A DNA stretch of 64,000 nucleotides from Oscillospiraceae bacterium (GTDB lineage: Bacteria > Bacillota > Clostridia > Oscillospirales > Ruminococcaceae): positions 1-64,000 of the forward strand of contig JAFTQJ010000055.1 in assembly GCA_017462785.1 (NCBI GenBank), read 5' to 3'. Shown here one piece after another: positions 31,813 through 42,591 of the stretch. Position 1 is the first letter of the stretch, and the number at the start of each line of letters is the position of its first letter. The position numbers were made by a program, and so were the translations under genes. A model generated the notes under the pieces. That model was not told where the DNA came from, ran no database searches, and saw only the letters and a program-made list of their open reading frames with translations.

Positions 31813-33243
31813 TTACGAATTGAATTCAGTTCCTGTCCAACAGTAAGTGCAGAGATTTTCAGCTGGCAGACCAATCGCTCTGATCGTTCCCTCCAGTGTC
31901 TGGAATTCAAGGGATGTCAGTTTGAGCTGGCGGCAAATCTCATCACGCAGATAGCGACCACGCTCGGTGTTGGTATCGCAGTATTCACTCAGGTGCTTCA
32001 TTCCTTCTGTACCCTCTGCCTGATCAATGACCTGGCGGGCGATCAGTTCCATTTCGGATGTGCTGCGTGAAAAATTCAGGTACTTACAGCCGAACATGAT
32101 GGGTGGACATGCAGAACGCATGTGTACTTCCTTGGCACCGTTCTCATACAGAAATTCCACGGTTTCACGCATTTGTGTACCACGGACGATACTGTCATCC
32201 ACGAACAGCAGTTTTTTTCCTTCAATCAGCTCATGGACAGGAATCATTTTCATTTTTGCAACATGATTCCGCATTTTCTGATTGGTCGGCATAAAGCTTC
32301 TTGACCATGTGGGAGTGTATTTGATAAATGGTCTTGCAAACGGAATTCCGCTGCGGTTTGCATATCCAATTGCATGCGGTGTGCCGGAATCAGGTACGCC
32401 GCAAATATAATCCACATCAGGGAGTCTGCCTGCTTTTATATCATTTTCTGCAAGGATCTCACCGTTTCTGGTACGCATGGTCTCTACAGTTACACCCTCA
32501 TAGACTGCGGTCGGATAACCATAATAAGTCCAGAGGAAAGAACAGATGTTGAGCTTACCATTTCCGGATGCAAGCACCTCACATCCTTCTGGAGTCACCT
32601 TGACGATCTCCCCTGCTTCCAGTTCCTTATAGATGGAATAGCCCAGCTTCTGAAAAGCAAACGATTCAAGAGAAAGACAGAATCCATCCTCTCTTTTTCC
32701 AATGACGATCGGCAGCTTGCCGAATTTATCACGAGCTGCAATAATGCCATCCTCCGTCATGATCATCAGGGACATGGTGCCGTTGATCTTATCCTGTGCA
32801 TAGCGGATTCCGTCAGCAAAGCTGGACTTCTGTGCGATCAGTGCACCAATAAGATCACCGGAATTGATCTTTCCGCTGCTCATTGTCTCAAAACACGCAC
32901 AGCCGTTTTCCATCAGTTCGTCAGTCAGCTCCTTGGCATTGTGGATCACACCGACACTGCAAATGGCATATAATCCGAGCTTGGAACGCACAAGAATGGG
33001 CTGAGGATCAGTATCACTGATGCATCCAATGCAGAGATTGCCCTGCATTGCGGATACATCATGCTCAAACTTAGTACGGAAGGGGGAATTTTCAATGCTG
33101 TGAATATTTCGCTGGAAGCCAATTCCCTTGGAATAGGAGGTCATACCACCTCTGCGTGTACCCAGATGGGAATGAAAATCCGTTCCAAAAAAGACATCCA
33201 TGACGCAGTCATTTTTGGAAACTGCACCAAAAAATCCACCCAT
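31813..33243 (-). CDS. purF: PurF-like amidophosphoribosyltransferase without catalytic Cys
   Basis: 476 aa. The glutaminase-type N-domain starts MGGFFGAVSKNDCVMD, where active PurF has a Cys right after the initiator Met (CGVFG); here that residue is Gly. TRRGG, GNGKLNICSFLWTYY and GVPDSGTPHAIGY follow, and the PRPP loop LLFVDDSIVRGTQM is intact. A late CTYCW pair could be part of an iron-sulphur site. It lies between purC and purM, so it is probably the operon's PRPP amidotransferase or an ammonia-using or regulatory form. RBS GGGAG overlaps the purC end. Confidence 0.85.
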   Translation of the reverse strand: MGGFFGAVSKNDCVMDVFFGTDFHSHLGTRRGGMTSYSKGIGFQRNIHSIENSPFRTKFEHDVSAMQGNLCIGCISDTDPQPILVRSKLGLYAICSVGVIHNAKELTDELMENGCACFETMSSGKINSGDLIGALIAQKSSFADGIRYAQDKINGTMSLMIMTEDGIIAARDKFGKLPIVIGKREDGFCLSLESFAFQKLGYSIYKELEAGEIVKVTPEGCEVLASGNGKLNICSFLWTYYGYPTAVYEGVTVETMRTRNGEILAENDIKAGRLPDVDYICGVPDSGTPHAIGYANRSGIPFARPFIKYTPTWSRSFMPTNQKMRNHVAKMKMIPVHELIEGKKLLFVDDSIVRGTQMRETVEFLYENGAKEVHMRSACPPIMFGCKYLNFSRSTSEMELIARQVIDQAEGTEGMKHLSEYCDTNTERGRYLRDEICRQLKLTSLEFQTLEGTIRAIGLPAENLCTYCWTGTEFNS

Positions 33244-33244
33244 A

Positions 33245-33964
33245 TTATTCTCCCATCAGACGCTTCATGATTTCCTGATATGCGTCCTCAACATTGCCCA
33301 TATCTCTGCGGAAACGATCCTTGTCCAGCTTCTCGTGTGTGGTGCTGTCCCAGAAACGGCAGGTGTCGGGAGAGATCTCATCAGCGAGGATGATGGTGCC
33401 GTCAGAAGTTTTACCAAACTCGATCTTGAAGTCAATGAGGTCAATGTTCAGCTCCTTGAAGAACTTCACCATGAAATCATTTACCATGAATGCATACTTG
33501 GAAATTGTGTCGATCTCCTCCTGTGTTGCAAGACCCAGTGCCAGAGCATAGTAGTCATTGATGAACGGATCGCCGAGATCGTCATTCTTGTAGCTGAATT
33601 CCAGTGTCGGGCAGAGGAGCTCTGTGCCTTCCTCAATGCCGAGCTTCTTGGAGAAGCTGCCTGCTGCCACGTTTCTTACGATGATCTCAAGCGGAACGAT
33701 GGAAACCTTCTTCACGATTGTTTCACGATCGGAAATTTCTTCTACCAGATGGGTCGGAACGCCTTCCTTTTCCAGCATCTTGAACATGAAGTTGGTCATT
33801 CTGTTATTGATCGCACCCTTACCAACGATCGTACCCTTCTTTTCGCCGTTGAATGCGGTTGCATCATCCTTGTAATCTACGATTACCAGATCGGGGTCAT
33901 TGGTTGCATAAACCTTCTTTGCCTTACCCTCATACATCTGTTCTGCCTTTACTACATTTGCCAT
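33245..33964 (-). CDS. purC: SAICAR synthetase
   Basis: 239 aa. [71 protein letters not shown] are the family hallmarks. It joins CAIR and aspartate with ATP. ATG 33964 is eight bases from GGAGGT; the ATG two codons earlier is too close to the RBS. One base separates its stop from the purF-like start. Confidence 0.97.
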   Translation of the reverse strand: MANVVKAEQMYEGKAKKVYATNDPDLVIVDYKDDATAFNGEKKGTIVGKGAINNRMTNFMFKMLEKEGVPTHLVEEISDRETIVKKVSIVPLEIIVRNVAAGSFSKKLGIEEGTELLCPTLEFSYKNDDLGDPFINDYYALALGLATQEEIDTISKYAFMVNDFMVKFFKELNIDLIDFKIEFGKTSDGTIILADEISPDTCRFWDSTTHEKLDKDRFRRDMGNVEDAYQEIMKRLMGE

Positions 33965-33996
33965 CTTCATAGACCTCCATTTATATTTTACCCTGA

Positions 33997-34497
33997 TTAA
34001 AGGGCGTTTACCATTTCTGCGAGTGCAGCGTCCTTCTTTCTGACACCCTCTGCCATATCTTCCTTCATCTTCTGCAGAGCTTTTGCAAGTGCTGTGTCGG
34101 AAATTGCGAGCATCTGTACTGCGAGAATGCCTGCATTTGCTGCATTGTCAATACCAACGGTCGCAACCGGAACGCCCGGAGGCATCTGTACAGTTGCAAG
34201 CAATGCGTCCATGCCATCGAGTGCCTTTGCCTTGATCGGAATGCCGATGACCGGAAGTGTGGTATGTGCTGCGAGAACGCCGCCGAGATGTGCTGCCATT
34301 CCTGCTGCCGCAATGATGACACCGAATCCGTTGGCTGCTGCATTCTTTGAGAATTCTGCTGCCTCATCAGGTGTGCGGTGTGCGGACATTACATGCACCT
34401 CATAGGGAACGCCGAAGGATTTCAGCTTTTCCACAGCAGCCTTGACAACGGGAAAATCGCTGTCGCTGCCCATAATTACTGCTACTTTTTTTGACAT
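33997..34497 (-). CDS. purE: N5-carboxyaminoimidazole ribonucleotide mutase
   Basis: 166 aa. [51 protein letters not shown] and [19 protein letters not shown] fit class I PurE, which shifts the carboxylate of N5-CAIR. No purK lies nearby. First gene of the pur operon. No purine riboswitch or clear promoter is visible in the 92 bp before it. Confidence 0.96.
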   Translation of the reverse strand: MSKKVAVIMGSDSDFPVVKAAVEKLKSFGVPYEVHVMSAHRTPDEAAEFSKNAAANGFGVIIAAAGMAAHLGGVLAAHTTLPVIGIPIKAKALDGMDALLATVQMPPGVPVATVGIDNAANAGILAVQMLAISDTALAKALQKMKEDMAEGVRKKDAALAEMVNAL

Positions 34498-34589
34498 ACA
34501 TGCCTCATTTCTCCATGCAGTTGATTTGCTGCGGGGAATTGCATGGGGATCCCACCGCAGTATCCTGCTTCGGCATCTGCCGGAGCATA

Positions 34590-35636
34590 TTATGCTTCAG
34601 ACTCCTGCACCGGAGCCTGGATGCTGTGATAATCCAGATCCACGGATGTCAGGATCATGCGATTGGATGCACTCCGCTGGAAAGAAAGCCGTACCTGCAC
34701 GGACTGTTCCACCTCGCCTGCGGAGGCTGTGGTTTCCGTTGCTTCGGTACTGGTTTTCTGTTCAGGGAGCTGTGCATCATATTCAATGGTAAATGCAAAA
34801 TCATAGATCTGCTTTTCACGATCGGACGAGGAAAAAGAAAAGTCCGTCACATCCTCAAACGTGAAGCCTGCAAAACAATCCGTCTTGCTCAGTCCGTTGC
34901 TGTATTCGGGAGCTGAAATGGATGAAAGCCGGCTGAAATCATTGTCCAGCAGCATCTGGATATAAGATGTGACACAATGATTGATGCGGAGCAGATCATC
35001 GGGATTCAGCTCGGAAAGATAGATGCGGTTGGCAATGTTCCAGTCAAGTTCATGCTTCTCCACCATACATGTCATCTGAGCCTTACGGAAGATCGGTTCT
35101 TCCTCGGCAATGTAATAGGAGAACAGACAGCCGTCCCTTTCCAGCAGGAGCATTCCGTTGCTGTACTCCGCACTGTCCCAGCTGTTCTGGAATACCGGCT
35201 CAAACTCCAGATTGTAGATAATGCAGCTCTCATCCTCCGCTGCTGTACCGATGTAATAAGTATTCTGAATCTCTTCCATGGAACGGAACACAAATGGAAG
35301 CACTACATTTTCCTCAAAATCAATGCCGCCGATCAGTACTTCATCCTGTATTTTTCTCGACACCAGTGCCATCTGATCCGTTACAGTCAGGATCTCGATC
35401 CATTCCGGCTCAATGATAACAGAGCCTTCTTCGTCGAGCAGACCATAATAACCATTGGCACTTGCAAATACCTGCATGCCGTTTTCATAGGTTCGAAACA
35501 GAGCGTCGATCTCTTCGCCGTCATTTGTATAGCCGGTGTTTTTGGTTACATCAAAATAGAATCTTGTCAGACCTGCACAGAGGATGATGATTGCAATAAA
35601 CAGCAGGGAAATCAGAAATTTAGCCTGATTGCTCAC
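34590..35636 (-). CDS. Membrane-anchored WG-repeat-like protein
   Basis: 348 aa. One N-terminal membrane segment (residues 6-26), then an extracytoplasmic beta-rich region with WG-repeat-like units (ANGYYGLLDEEGSVIIEPEW; LIGGIDFEENVVLPF), a helical part and a Thr/Glu-rich segment near 300. The start is GTG with GGAGG upstream. It follows the glycosyltransferase gene by 18 bp. Role unknown. Confidence 0.7.
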   Translation of the reverse strand: MSNQAKFLISLLFIAIIILCAGLTRFYFDVTKNTGYTNDGEEIDALFRTYENGMQVFASANGYYGLLDEEGSVIIEPEWIEILTVTDQMALVSRKIQDEVLIGGIDFEENVVLPFVFRSMEEIQNTYYIGTAAEDESCIIYNLEFEPVFQNSWDSAEYSNGMLLLERDGCLFSYYIAEEEPIFRKAQMTCMVEKHELDWNIANRIYLSELNPDDLLRINHCVTSYIQMLLDNDFSRLSSISAPEYSNGLSKTDCFAGFTFEDVTDFSFSSSDREKQIYDFAFTIEYDAQLPEQKTSTEATETTASAGEVEQSVQVRLSFQRSASNRMILTSVDLDYHSIQAPVQESEA

Positions 35637-35654
35637 TGTCAGCCTCCGTCATAC

Positions 35655-36620
35655 TCAGGAATCCTGACGGGAACGATAGATCTCCTCGTTCTCACGCATC
35701 AGGTAAACCGGACGATGCTTGCACTCCAGATAGGTCTTGGACAGATACTGACCCAGAATACCTGTGCAGAAAAGCTGCAAGCCGCCGAGGAAGAACATCA
35801 CGCACATGATGGTCGGGAATCCTGCAACAGGGTCGCCGAATGCCAGTGTCTTGATGATAATGACAATGCACATTACAAAGGCGATCAGACAGCTGATGAC
35901 ACCCAGCAGGGATGCGAGTGCCAGCGGTGCAGTGGAGAACGCAAAAATGCCCTCCAGAGAATAGCGGAACAGTCCCCAGAAAGACCATGCAGTCGTACCT
36001 GCGGCACGTTCTACGTTCTCATACTCAATGTACTGTGTCTTGAAGCCGACCCAGCTGAAAATGCCCTTGGAAAAACGGTTGTACTCCTTCATGGAGAGGA
36101 TGGAATCGACCATCTGTCTTGTCATGAAGCGGAAATCCTGTGCACCATCCACAATTTCCGTCTGGGAAATCTTATTCATGATCTTGTAGAAGGTTCGTGC
36201 AAATGCGGAACGGATCTTGGATTCGCCCTTTCTGCTGACACGTCTTGTGGTTGCACAGTCGAACTCCCCGTCCTTGACATAATTGTACATCTTCGGCAGG
36301 AAAGCCGGCGGATGCTGCAGATCCGCATCCATAACAACAACATAGTCACCTGTTGCATTTTCCAGTCCGGCAAACATACCCGCTTCCTTGCCGAAATTTC
36401 TGGAGAAAGAAATATAACGAACACGGCTGTCCTTCAGTGCCATTTCACGAAGAATGGAAAGTGTCTTGTCCTTGGAGCCGTCATCAATGAACAGAAGCTC
36501 AAATGTCAGATGCGAATGCTCCTGACGCATCTGCTCCATAATCTTCTGGATCTCCTCATAAAACAGCGGCAGAACCTCTTCTTCATTATAGCACGGAACA
36601 ACGATTGAAATTAAACTCAT
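35655..36620 (-). CDS. GT2 glycosyltransferase, polyprenyl-phosphate type
   Basis: 321 aa. GT-A fold with SIVVPCYNEEEVLPLFYEEI, FIDDGSKDKT and the DxD-type VVMDADLQHPP, RRVSRKGES, and two C-terminal membrane segments (about 230-258 and 267-290). This matches DPM1/GtrB-like enzymes that move a sugar from a nucleotide donor to undecaprenyl phosphate at the cytoplasmic face. ATG 36620 has AAAGGAGG; own promoter upstream. The sugar is not predictable. Confidence 0.93.
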   Translation of the reverse strand: MSLISIVVPCYNEEEVLPLFYEEIQKIMEQMRQEHSHLTFELLFIDDGSKDKTLSILREMALKDSRVRYISFSRNFGKEAGMFAGLENATGDYVVVMDADLQHPPAFLPKMYNYVKDGEFDCATTRRVSRKGESKIRSAFARTFYKIMNKISQTEIVDGAQDFRFMTRQMVDSILSMKEYNRFSKGIFSWVGFKTQYIEYENVERAAGTTAWSFWGLFRYSLEGIFAFSTAPLALASLLGVISCLIAFVMCIVIIIKTLAFGDPVAGFPTIMCVMFFLGGLQLFCTGILGQYLSKTYLECKHRPVYLMRENEEIYRSRQDS

Positions 36621-36658
36621 GATTTTACTGCCTCCTTTGTCCATACCAATACATTATT

Positions 36659-36687
36659 ATGATACTACATATTTTCAAATAATGCAA
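36659..36687 (-). promoter_or_regulatory. Promoter of the GT2/WG genes
   Basis: Minus strand TTGCAT (36682-36687), 17 bp, TATCAT (36659-36664), about 40 bases before the start codon. Confidence 0.6.
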
Positions 36688-36804
36688 GAGCTTTTTTGCG
36701 GTTATTTCAAAAAAATTTACTGCTCGTTTCAACTCAACAAAAAATCAACGTAATATGGGCTTATTTTTTTCAACATACTTTTCGTGATTTTTCACAAATT
36801 TCTA

Positions 36805-37236
36805 TCATTGCCGATTCTTTGGCGTTTCATTTCCTTCCGGAAAGGTGCAGATCAGCATTGCAGTCTGTTCTTCCGCTTTCTGCCAGCCGACGGACTGATA
36901 GAAATGCACTCTTCTGTCAGGGCACACCAGAATTTTCCGGCAGCAGGAAGCATAGCGGTCAAGCATCATCTGTACCAGCGTCCTGCCGATCTCACGCTTC
37001 TGCATAGCAGGATGCACCAGAAGATAGGGAAAATAAACATTCATGCCGCCGTCCGACACTGCGGACATCAGTCCGGCAAGCGGCACCTCGTCGGAATGTG
37101 CCGTCAGAAGTGTTTCCGAGTGCATCAGGGCGTGGTAGAGCTGCTCGGGGTATTTTCCGGATTCCCAGTCCACAGCAAGAAACAGCTCCTCTGCCTGCTG
37201 CATGGTGAAATGACGTTCAAAACTATATGTGATCAT
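36805..37236 (-). CDS. GNAT-family N-acetyltransferase
   Basis: 143 aa. Central VYFPYLLVHPAMQKREIGRTLVQMMLDR is the acetyl-CoA-binding motif A of the GNAT fold (Q/R-x-x-G-x-G/A variant), followed by ILVCPDRRVHFYQSVGW, the typical motif B with Tyr. Substrate unknown. ATG 37236 is nine bases after GGAG; in-frame ATGs at 37245 and 37251 have no proper spacing. Preceded by the mrp terminator. Confidence 0.85.
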   Translation of the reverse strand: MITYSFERHFTMQQAEELFLAVDWESGKYPEQLYHALMHSETLLTAHSDEVPLAGLMSAVSDGGMNVYFPYLLVHPAMQKREIGRTLVQMMLDRYASCCRKILVCPDRRVHFYQSVGWQKAEEQTAMLICTFPEGNETPKNRQ

Positions 37237-37257
37237 TCTGCTCATCTCCATATACAA

Positions 37258-37284
37258 ATTACCGCCCGACAATGGGGCGGTAAT
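37258..37284 (-). terminator. Terminator after mrp
   Basis: ATTACCGCCC / GGGCGGTAAT stem (10 bp, perfect) with a seven-base loop, followed on the minus strand by TTGTAT. The T-run is short. Confidence 0.65.
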
Positions 37285-37310
37285 AGTAGTATATCAGTTT
37301 GTGCAGCGGA

Positions 37311-38135
37311 TTATTCTCCGAGGATGCGTGCAACAGCCGGATCGATCTCCGTGCATTCATGCAGCTCAACGACACCCATATCCACCTGCTTTGCAAGCTC
37401 GGGGCTGAACGGGAGCTGAGCCAGCAGCGGAATGCCGTATTCCTTTGCGACCTCTGCGGTGTGGCTTTCGCCGTAAACATGGATCTTCTTGCCGCAGTCA
37501 GGACATACGGCATAGCTCATGTTCTCCACGATGCCGAGGATCGGGATGTTCATCATATTTGCCATCTTGACAGCCTTCTGTACGATCATGGAAACCAGCT
37601 CCTGCGGAGAGGTAACGATCACGATGCCGTCCACGGGGATGCTCTGGAATACAGTCAGCGGTACATCGCCCGTTCCGGGGGGCATATCCACGAACAGATA
37701 ATCCACATCGTTCCAGATGACATCCGTCCAGAACTGCTTGACAACGCCTGCAATGACAGGACCTCTCCAGACAACGGGATCGGTGTCATTGTCGAGCATG
37801 AGGTTCACGGACATGATGTCAATGCCCATCTTGGACTTGACGGGGATCATGCCCATTTCAGTTGCAGCAACACGCTCCTTGATGCCGAATGCCTTCGGGA
37901 TGGAAGGACCCGTAATGTCTGCATCGAGGATACCGGCATGCTTGCCGGCTCTCTGTGCTCCGACTGCGAGCATGGAGGAAACGAGGGACTTGCCCACACC
38001 GCCTTTGCCGCTAACGATGCCAATCACCTTGCCGATATTGCTCAGCTGATTAGGTTTTTCCAGAAGGCTCTGGGGTTCTGTTCTGGAAGAGCAGTTGCTG
38101 GAGCAGCTGCTGCAGTCATGTGTACATTCACTCAT
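37311..38135 (-). CDS. mrp: Mrp/NBP35-family Fe-S carrier ATPase
   Basis: 274 aa. A Cys-rich head (CTHDCSSCSSNC, residues 4-15) like eukaryotic NBP35, then the deviant Walker A GKGGVGKS, DADITGPSIP, VDYLFVDMPPGTGDVPL and the cluster-bridging CPDC. Such proteins bind a 4Fe-4S cluster between subunits and hand it to apoproteins. The N-terminal Cys motif is unlike E. coli Mrp. RBS AAAGGAAG; it follows the cardiolipin synthase gene by 49 bp. Confidence 0.93.
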   Translation of the reverse strand: MSECTHDCSSCSSNCSSRTEPQSLLEKPNQLSNIGKVIGIVSGKGGVGKSLVSSMLAVGAQRAGKHAGILDADITGPSIPKAFGIKERVAATEMGMIPVKSKMGIDIMSVNLMLDNDTDPVVWRGPVIAGVVKQFWTDVIWNDVDYLFVDMPPGTGDVPLTVFQSIPVDGIVIVTSPQELVSMIVQKAVKMANMMNIPILGIVENMSYAVCPDCGKKIHVYGESHTAEVAKEYGIPLLAQLPFSPELAKQVDMGVVELHECTEIDPAVARILGE

Positions 38136-38164
38136 AATTCAATTCTTCCTTTCTTTATTTACAA

Positions 38165-38180
38165 GCCGGAAGATTCCGGC
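38165..38180 (-). terminator. Hairpin after the cardiolipin synthase gene
   Basis: GCCGGA / TCCGGC with a four-base loop, just after the stop codon. There is no T-run, so it may only partly stop transcription into mrp. Confidence 0.35.
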
Positions 38181-38184
38181 ATGT

Positions 38185-39714
38185 TTACAATAATGGTGCA
38201 AATATCCGCAGAATCCAGCCGATGATCCGCTTGATCAGCGGACGCTTCTGACAGTCACTGACAGTGATCTCCATGGAGCGTGCAAGCGTCTGACAGAAAT
38301 CGTTCCGGATCTGTGCTGCAATATTGCTGCCGTACATCACAGCAGCACATTCAAAATGCAGGTACAGGCTGCGGTAATCAAGATTGATGGTGCCGACTAC
38401 GGCGATCCGGTCGTCCGATGCCGCATTTTTGGCATGGATGAAACCGGGGGTATATTCAAAGATCCTCACGCCCGCTTCAAGCAGCTCACGGTAATAGCTC
38501 CATGCGGTGCTGTGGGCGTACCATTTATCCGGAATGTGCGGCAGGATCAGCCGCACATCCACGCCCTTTTTGGCTGCAAGACCGAGGGCAGTGATCATTT
38601 CATGATCGAGGATCAGGTAGGGTGTCATAAAATAAACGTAGCGTTTGGCGTTGTTGATGATGTCCAGATATACGGATTTGCCGACATATTCCTCATCCGT
38701 CGGAGAATCGCTGTAAGGCTGGATATAGCCGTCATAATTGCAGGGCGGCAGGACATCCGGACGATACTTTGTGAGCTGCCCCATGTCCTTTTGTTCCAGC
38801 TCCCAGAGCTGGAGGAACATGACTGTAAAGCTCCATGCAGCCTCTCCCCTGCACAGCATGCCGCCGTCCTTCCAATGACCAAAGCGTTCCCTGCGGTTGA
38901 TGTATTCATCCGCCAGATTCACGCCGCCGGTAAAGGCGGTGTGTCCGTCCACGACGAGGATCTTCCGGTGGTCACGGTTGTTCTGCGAGGTGGACAGAAG
39001 GGGCTTGAAGCCGTTGAACACCCTGCACTGGATGCCGCATTTCCGGAGATCCGCAAAATAGTGGTGGGGCATCTGGAGCTGTGTGCCGAAGCCGTCATAG
39101 AGAATGCGGACATCCACGCCCTCCTCCGCCTTTGTTTGCAGCAGCAGGAGGATCTCGTCCCACATGCTGCCCATGGAGATGATGAAGAACTCCAGAAAAA
39201 CATAGCGTTTTGCAGCAAGGATCTCCGCTTTCATTGCTTCAAACATTTCCATGCCGTCAGAAAAATACTGTGCCTGACAATTCCGGTAAACCGGATAGCC
39301 GCCGGATTGCAGCAGGTAATTGGACAGGTTGTGATACCCCTCATCCAACTCACGGAGCTGCTGAAGCACATGCGTATCCTGCGGAAGATATTTGCGGGTT
39401 TCCTGCACCTTGTCGGCATATGCCTTTTTGAAGAGCCGGTGCCCGAGGTCCGTTTTGATCAGGATGTAGGCAAGACCGCTGAACAGCGGAAATACCAGCA
39501 TTGCCATGATCCACGGGAGCTTGTAGGAGGGATTCTCGGAGGTGTTGGTGATATAGACGACCAGCACCAGATCCAGCAGGAGAAGTCCCAGATAGACAGA
39601 GAGATAATGTTCACTGAGCAGCACAACAGCGGACACAAGAAATGCGATCTGCAAGAGCAGCAGAAGCACGATGAGCGTGTTGCGGCTGAACAGGAATTTG
39701 ATGAGTTTACGCAA
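38185..39714 (-). CDS. cls: Cardiolipin synthase (PLD type)
   Basis: 509 aa. Two N-terminal membrane segments and a third near residue 85, then two phospholipase D HKD motifs: [20 protein letters not shown] and [20 protein letters not shown]. It condenses two phosphatidylglycerols to cardiolipin at the membrane. The start is a TTG at 39714 with GGCGGAG just upstream; this overlaps the uvrA stop by 8 bp and gives the usual family length. A longer frame to 39813 lies inside uvrA. Confidence 0.93.
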   Translation of the reverse strand: MRKLIKFLFSRNTLIVLLLLLQIAFLVSAVVLLSEHYLSVYLGLLLLDLVLVVYITNTSENPSYKLPWIMAMLVFPLFSGLAYILIKTDLGHRLFKKAYADKVQETRKYLPQDTHVLQQLRELDEGYHNLSNYLLQSGGYPVYRNCQAQYFSDGMEMFEAMKAEILAAKRYVFLEFFIISMGSMWDEILLLLQTKAEEGVDVRILYDGFGTQLQMPHHYFADLRKCGIQCRVFNGFKPLLSTSQNNRDHRKILVVDGHTAFTGGVNLADEYINRRERFGHWKDGGMLCRGEAAWSFTVMFLQLWELEQKDMGQLTKYRPDVLPPCNYDGYIQPYSDSPTDEEYVGKSVYLDIINNAKRYVYFMTPYLILDHEMITALGLAAKKGVDVRLILPHIPDKWYAHSTAWSYYRELLEAGVRIFEYTPGFIHAKNAASDDRIAVVGTINLDYRSLYLHFECAAVMYGSNIAAQIRNDFCQTLARSMEITVSDCQKRPLIKRIIGWILRIFAPLL

Positions 39715-42559
39715 TTTCTCCGCCCCCCTGCGGCTGGGTGAGGTAGGGTTTGAGATACTTTCCGGTATAGGAGGCAGGCACCTGTGCGACCTCCTCCGGC
39801 GTACCCTGTGCAACGATCATTCCGCCGCCGTCACCGCCCTCCGGTCCCAGGTCGATGATATGATCGGCGATCTTGATGACATGGAGGTTGTGTTCGATGA
39901 CAATGACGGTATTGCCGGCATCTGCAAGCTTCTGGAGTACTTCGGTCAGCCGGTGCACATCGGCGGTATGCAGTCCGGTGGTCGGTTCATCGAGGATATA
40001 CACGGTCTTGCCGGTCGCACGCTTGGACAGCTCCGTGGAGAGCTTGACACGCTGTGCCTCGCCGCCCGAAAGGGTGGTTGCCGGCTGACCGATCTTGACA
40101 TAACCGAGTCCGACCTCCTGCAATGTTTTCAGTTTTCTGGCGATCTTCGGGATATGCTCAAAGAACAGGACACCCTCATCAACCGTCATTTCCAGCACAT
40201 CATGGATGGATTTGCCTTTGTAGTGCACCTCCAGCGTTTCACGGTTGTACCGCTTGCCCTTGCAGACTTCGCAGGGAACATAGACATCGGGCAGGAAATG
40301 CATTTCGATTTTGAGGATGCCGTCACCCTCGCAGGCTTCGCAGCGTCCGCCCTTGATATTGAAAGAAAATCTTCCCGGACCATAGCCATGTGCCTTGGCA
40401 CTGCTGGTCTGTGCAAAGAGATTGCGGATGTCAGTGAACACGCCCGTATAGGTAGCAGGATTGGAACGGGGCGTTCTGCCGATGGGTGACTGGTCGATAC
40501 AGATCACCTTGTCAAGATGCTCCGTGCCCTCGATGCGTTTGCAGTGTCCGCCCTTGATCTTTGCACGGTTGAGCTTGGCGGCAAGATGCTTGTAGAGGAT
40601 CTCATTGACGAGGGAGGATTTGCCGGAACCGGATACGCCCGTCACGCAGATGAGCTTTCCGAGGGGAAATTCCACATCCAGATTCCGCAGGTTGTGCTCC
40701 GAAGCACCAACCACACGCAGCACCTCGCCATTTCCTTTCCGGTGTTCTTCCGGAAGCGGAATGCACTTTCTGCCGCTGAGGTATTGTCCGGTGACGGACT
40801 CTTTGCATTGCAGAAGTTTTTCCGGCGTGCCGGCAAAGACGATATTGCCGCCGTTCACACCTGCTCCGGGTCCGATGTCCACGATATAATCTGCGGCAAG
40901 CATGGTATCATCATCATGCTCGACCACAATGAGAGTGTTGCCCAGATCACGCAGGCGTTTCATGGTGGCAATGAGCATGTCATTGTCACGCTGGTGCAGA
41001 CCGATGCTCGGTTCGTCCAGAATATAGAGCACGCCGACCAGCGAAGAACCGATCTGTGTGGCAAGGCGGATCCGCTGGCTCTCGCCGCCGGACAGTGTAC
41101 CGGAGGAACGGGAGAGTGTCAGGTATTCCAGACCGACGCTCTGGAGGAATCCCAGACGGTCACAGATCTCCTTGATGATGCGTTCACCAATGAAGCGTTC
41201 ATGCTCCGTCAGTTCGAGATCACGCAGGAATTGTAGCGACCGCTTGACAGGCATTTCGGTCAGTTCATAGATGTTTACGCCGCCGACTGTAACGGAGAGT
41301 ACTTCGGGTTTCAGTCTTGCACCATTGCACTTGTGGCAGATGACCTCGCCCATGTAGTCCTCCAGATCGGCTCTGGCATAGATGCTGGTCGTTTCCCTGT
41401 AACGGCGTTCCAGATTCGGGATCACGCCCTCAAACGGTGCAAGATAACTGCCGCCGCCCAGATCCCTGCTTCGATGCAGAAGCAGCTGTTCGCCGTCCGT
41501 GCCGTAAAGGAATACCTTTACTACATCTTTCGGCAGCTGGTTCAGGGGTGTTTCTAAGGAAATATTGTACTTCTCCGCAATGGCATTGTAGTACATCATG
41601 GCGATCGAGCCTTCCTCCAGATGATTCCAGCCGGACGCATGAATCGCACCGTCCATGATGCTCAGTTCAGGGTTCGGGAGGATGATGTCGGGGTCGATCC
41701 GCTGGAACATGCCAAGACCGGTGCAGGCTTCACATGCGGCGTAGGGGTTATTGAACGAGAACATACGGGGTGTCAGCTCTTCCATGCTGACATTGTGTTC
41801 CGGACACGCATAGTTCTGCGAGAAAGAGAGCATTTCGCCGCCGATCACATCCACATGGATGATGCCGCCGGTCAGGGAGGATACAGTTTCAAGGCTGTCC
41901 GTCAGTCGGGAGGTCATTCCCTCCTTGATGACAAGACGGTCAACAATGATCTCAATGGTGTGCTTGTTGTTCTTCTCCAGCTTGATTTCCTCGGAAAGCT
42001 CGTACTGGATGCCGTCAATGCGGACACGGACGTAGCCGCTTTTTCTGGCACGCTCCAGCTCCTTGACATGCTGTCCCTTTTTGCCACGGATGATGGGGGC
42101 GAGGAGCTGGATCTTCGTCCCCTCCGGCAGGGAAAGGATCTGGTCTACAATCTCGTCCACGGACTGCTGGCTGATCTCCCTGCCGCAGACCGGACAATGC
42201 GGAATGCCGATTCTTGCATAGAGCAGACGCAGGTAGTCATAGATCTCCGTCACCGTTCCGACCGTGGAACGGGGGTTTTTGGAGGTCGTTTTCTGGTCGA
42301 TGGAAATGGCTGGGGAAAGTCCCTCAATGCTGTCCACATCCGGCTTTTCCATCTGTCCGAGGAACTGTCTTGCATAGGAGGAAAGGCTCTCCACATAACG
42401 CCTCTGTCCGTCCGCATAGAGGGTGTCAAAGGCAAGGGAGGATTTTCCCGAGCCGGAAAGTCCCGTCATGACAACAAGCTTGTCACGGGGAATGGTAATA
42501 TCAATGTTTTTCAGGTTGTGCACTCTTGCACCTTTGATGACGATCTCGTTTTTCTGCAT
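39707..42559 (-). CDS. uvrA: UvrABC excinuclease subunit A
   Basis: 950 aa. Two ABC ATPase modules with Walker [13 protein letters not shown] and [14 protein letters not shown], signatures [12 protein letters not shown] and [11 protein letters not shown], and zinc modules CPVCGRE and [14 protein letters not shown]. It detects helix-distorting damage as a dimer and loads UvrB. ATG 42559 (ten bases after AAAGGA) is chosen over an in-frame GTG at 42568. Directly follows uvrB. Confidence 0.98.
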   Translation of the reverse strand: MQKNEIVIKGARVHNLKNIDITIPRDKLVVMTGLSGSGKSSLAFDTLYADGQRRYVESLSSYARQFLGQMEKPDVDSIEGLSPAISIDQKTTSKNPRSTVGTVTEIYDYLRLLYARIGIPHCPVCGREISQQSVDEIVDQILSLPEGTKIQLLAPIIRGKKGQHVKELERARKSGYVRVRIDGIQYELSEEIKLEKNNKHTIEIIVDRLVIKEGMTSRLTDSLETVSSLTGGIIHVDVIGGEMLSFSQNYACPEHNVSMEELTPRMFSFNNPYAACEACTGLGMFQRIDPDIILPNPELSIMDGAIHASGWNHLEEGSIAMMYYNAIAEKYNISLETPLNQLPKDVVKVFLYGTDGEQLLLHRSRDLGGGSYLAPFEGVIPNLERRYRETTSIYARADLEDYMGEVICHKCNGARLKPEVLSVTVGGVNIYELTEMPVKRSLQFLRDLELTEHERFIGERIIKEICDRLGFLQSVGLEYLTLSRSSGTLSGGESQRIRLATQIGSSLVGVLYILDEPSIGLHQRDNDMLIATMKRLRDLGNTLIVVEHDDDTMLAADYIVDIGPGAGVNGGNIVFAGTPEKLLQCKESVTGQYLSGRKCIPLPEEHRKGNGEVLRVVGASEHNLRNLDVEFPLGKLICVTGVSGSGKSSLVNEILYKHLAAKLNRAKIKGGHCKRIEGTEHLDKVICIDQSPIGRTPRSNPATYTGVFTDIRNLFAQTSSAKAHGYGPGRFSFNIKGGRCEACEGDGILKIEMHFLPDVYVPCEVCKGKRYNRETLEVHYKGKSIHDVLEMTVDEGVLFFEHIPKIARKLKTLQEVGLGYVKIGQPATTLSGGEAQRVKLSTELSKRATGKTVYILDEPTTGLHTADVHRLTEVLQKLADAGNTVIVIEHNLHVIKIADHIIDLGPEGGDGGGMIVAQGTPEEVAQVPASYTGKYLKPYLTQPQGGGEIA

Positions 42560-42591
42560 CAAATCCACATCCTTTCTCTCAGGGGCTGCTC

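Noticed and set aside
34498..34589. A purine riboswitch before purE
   Set aside because: None of the conserved junction or loop sequences are present in the 92-bp gap.
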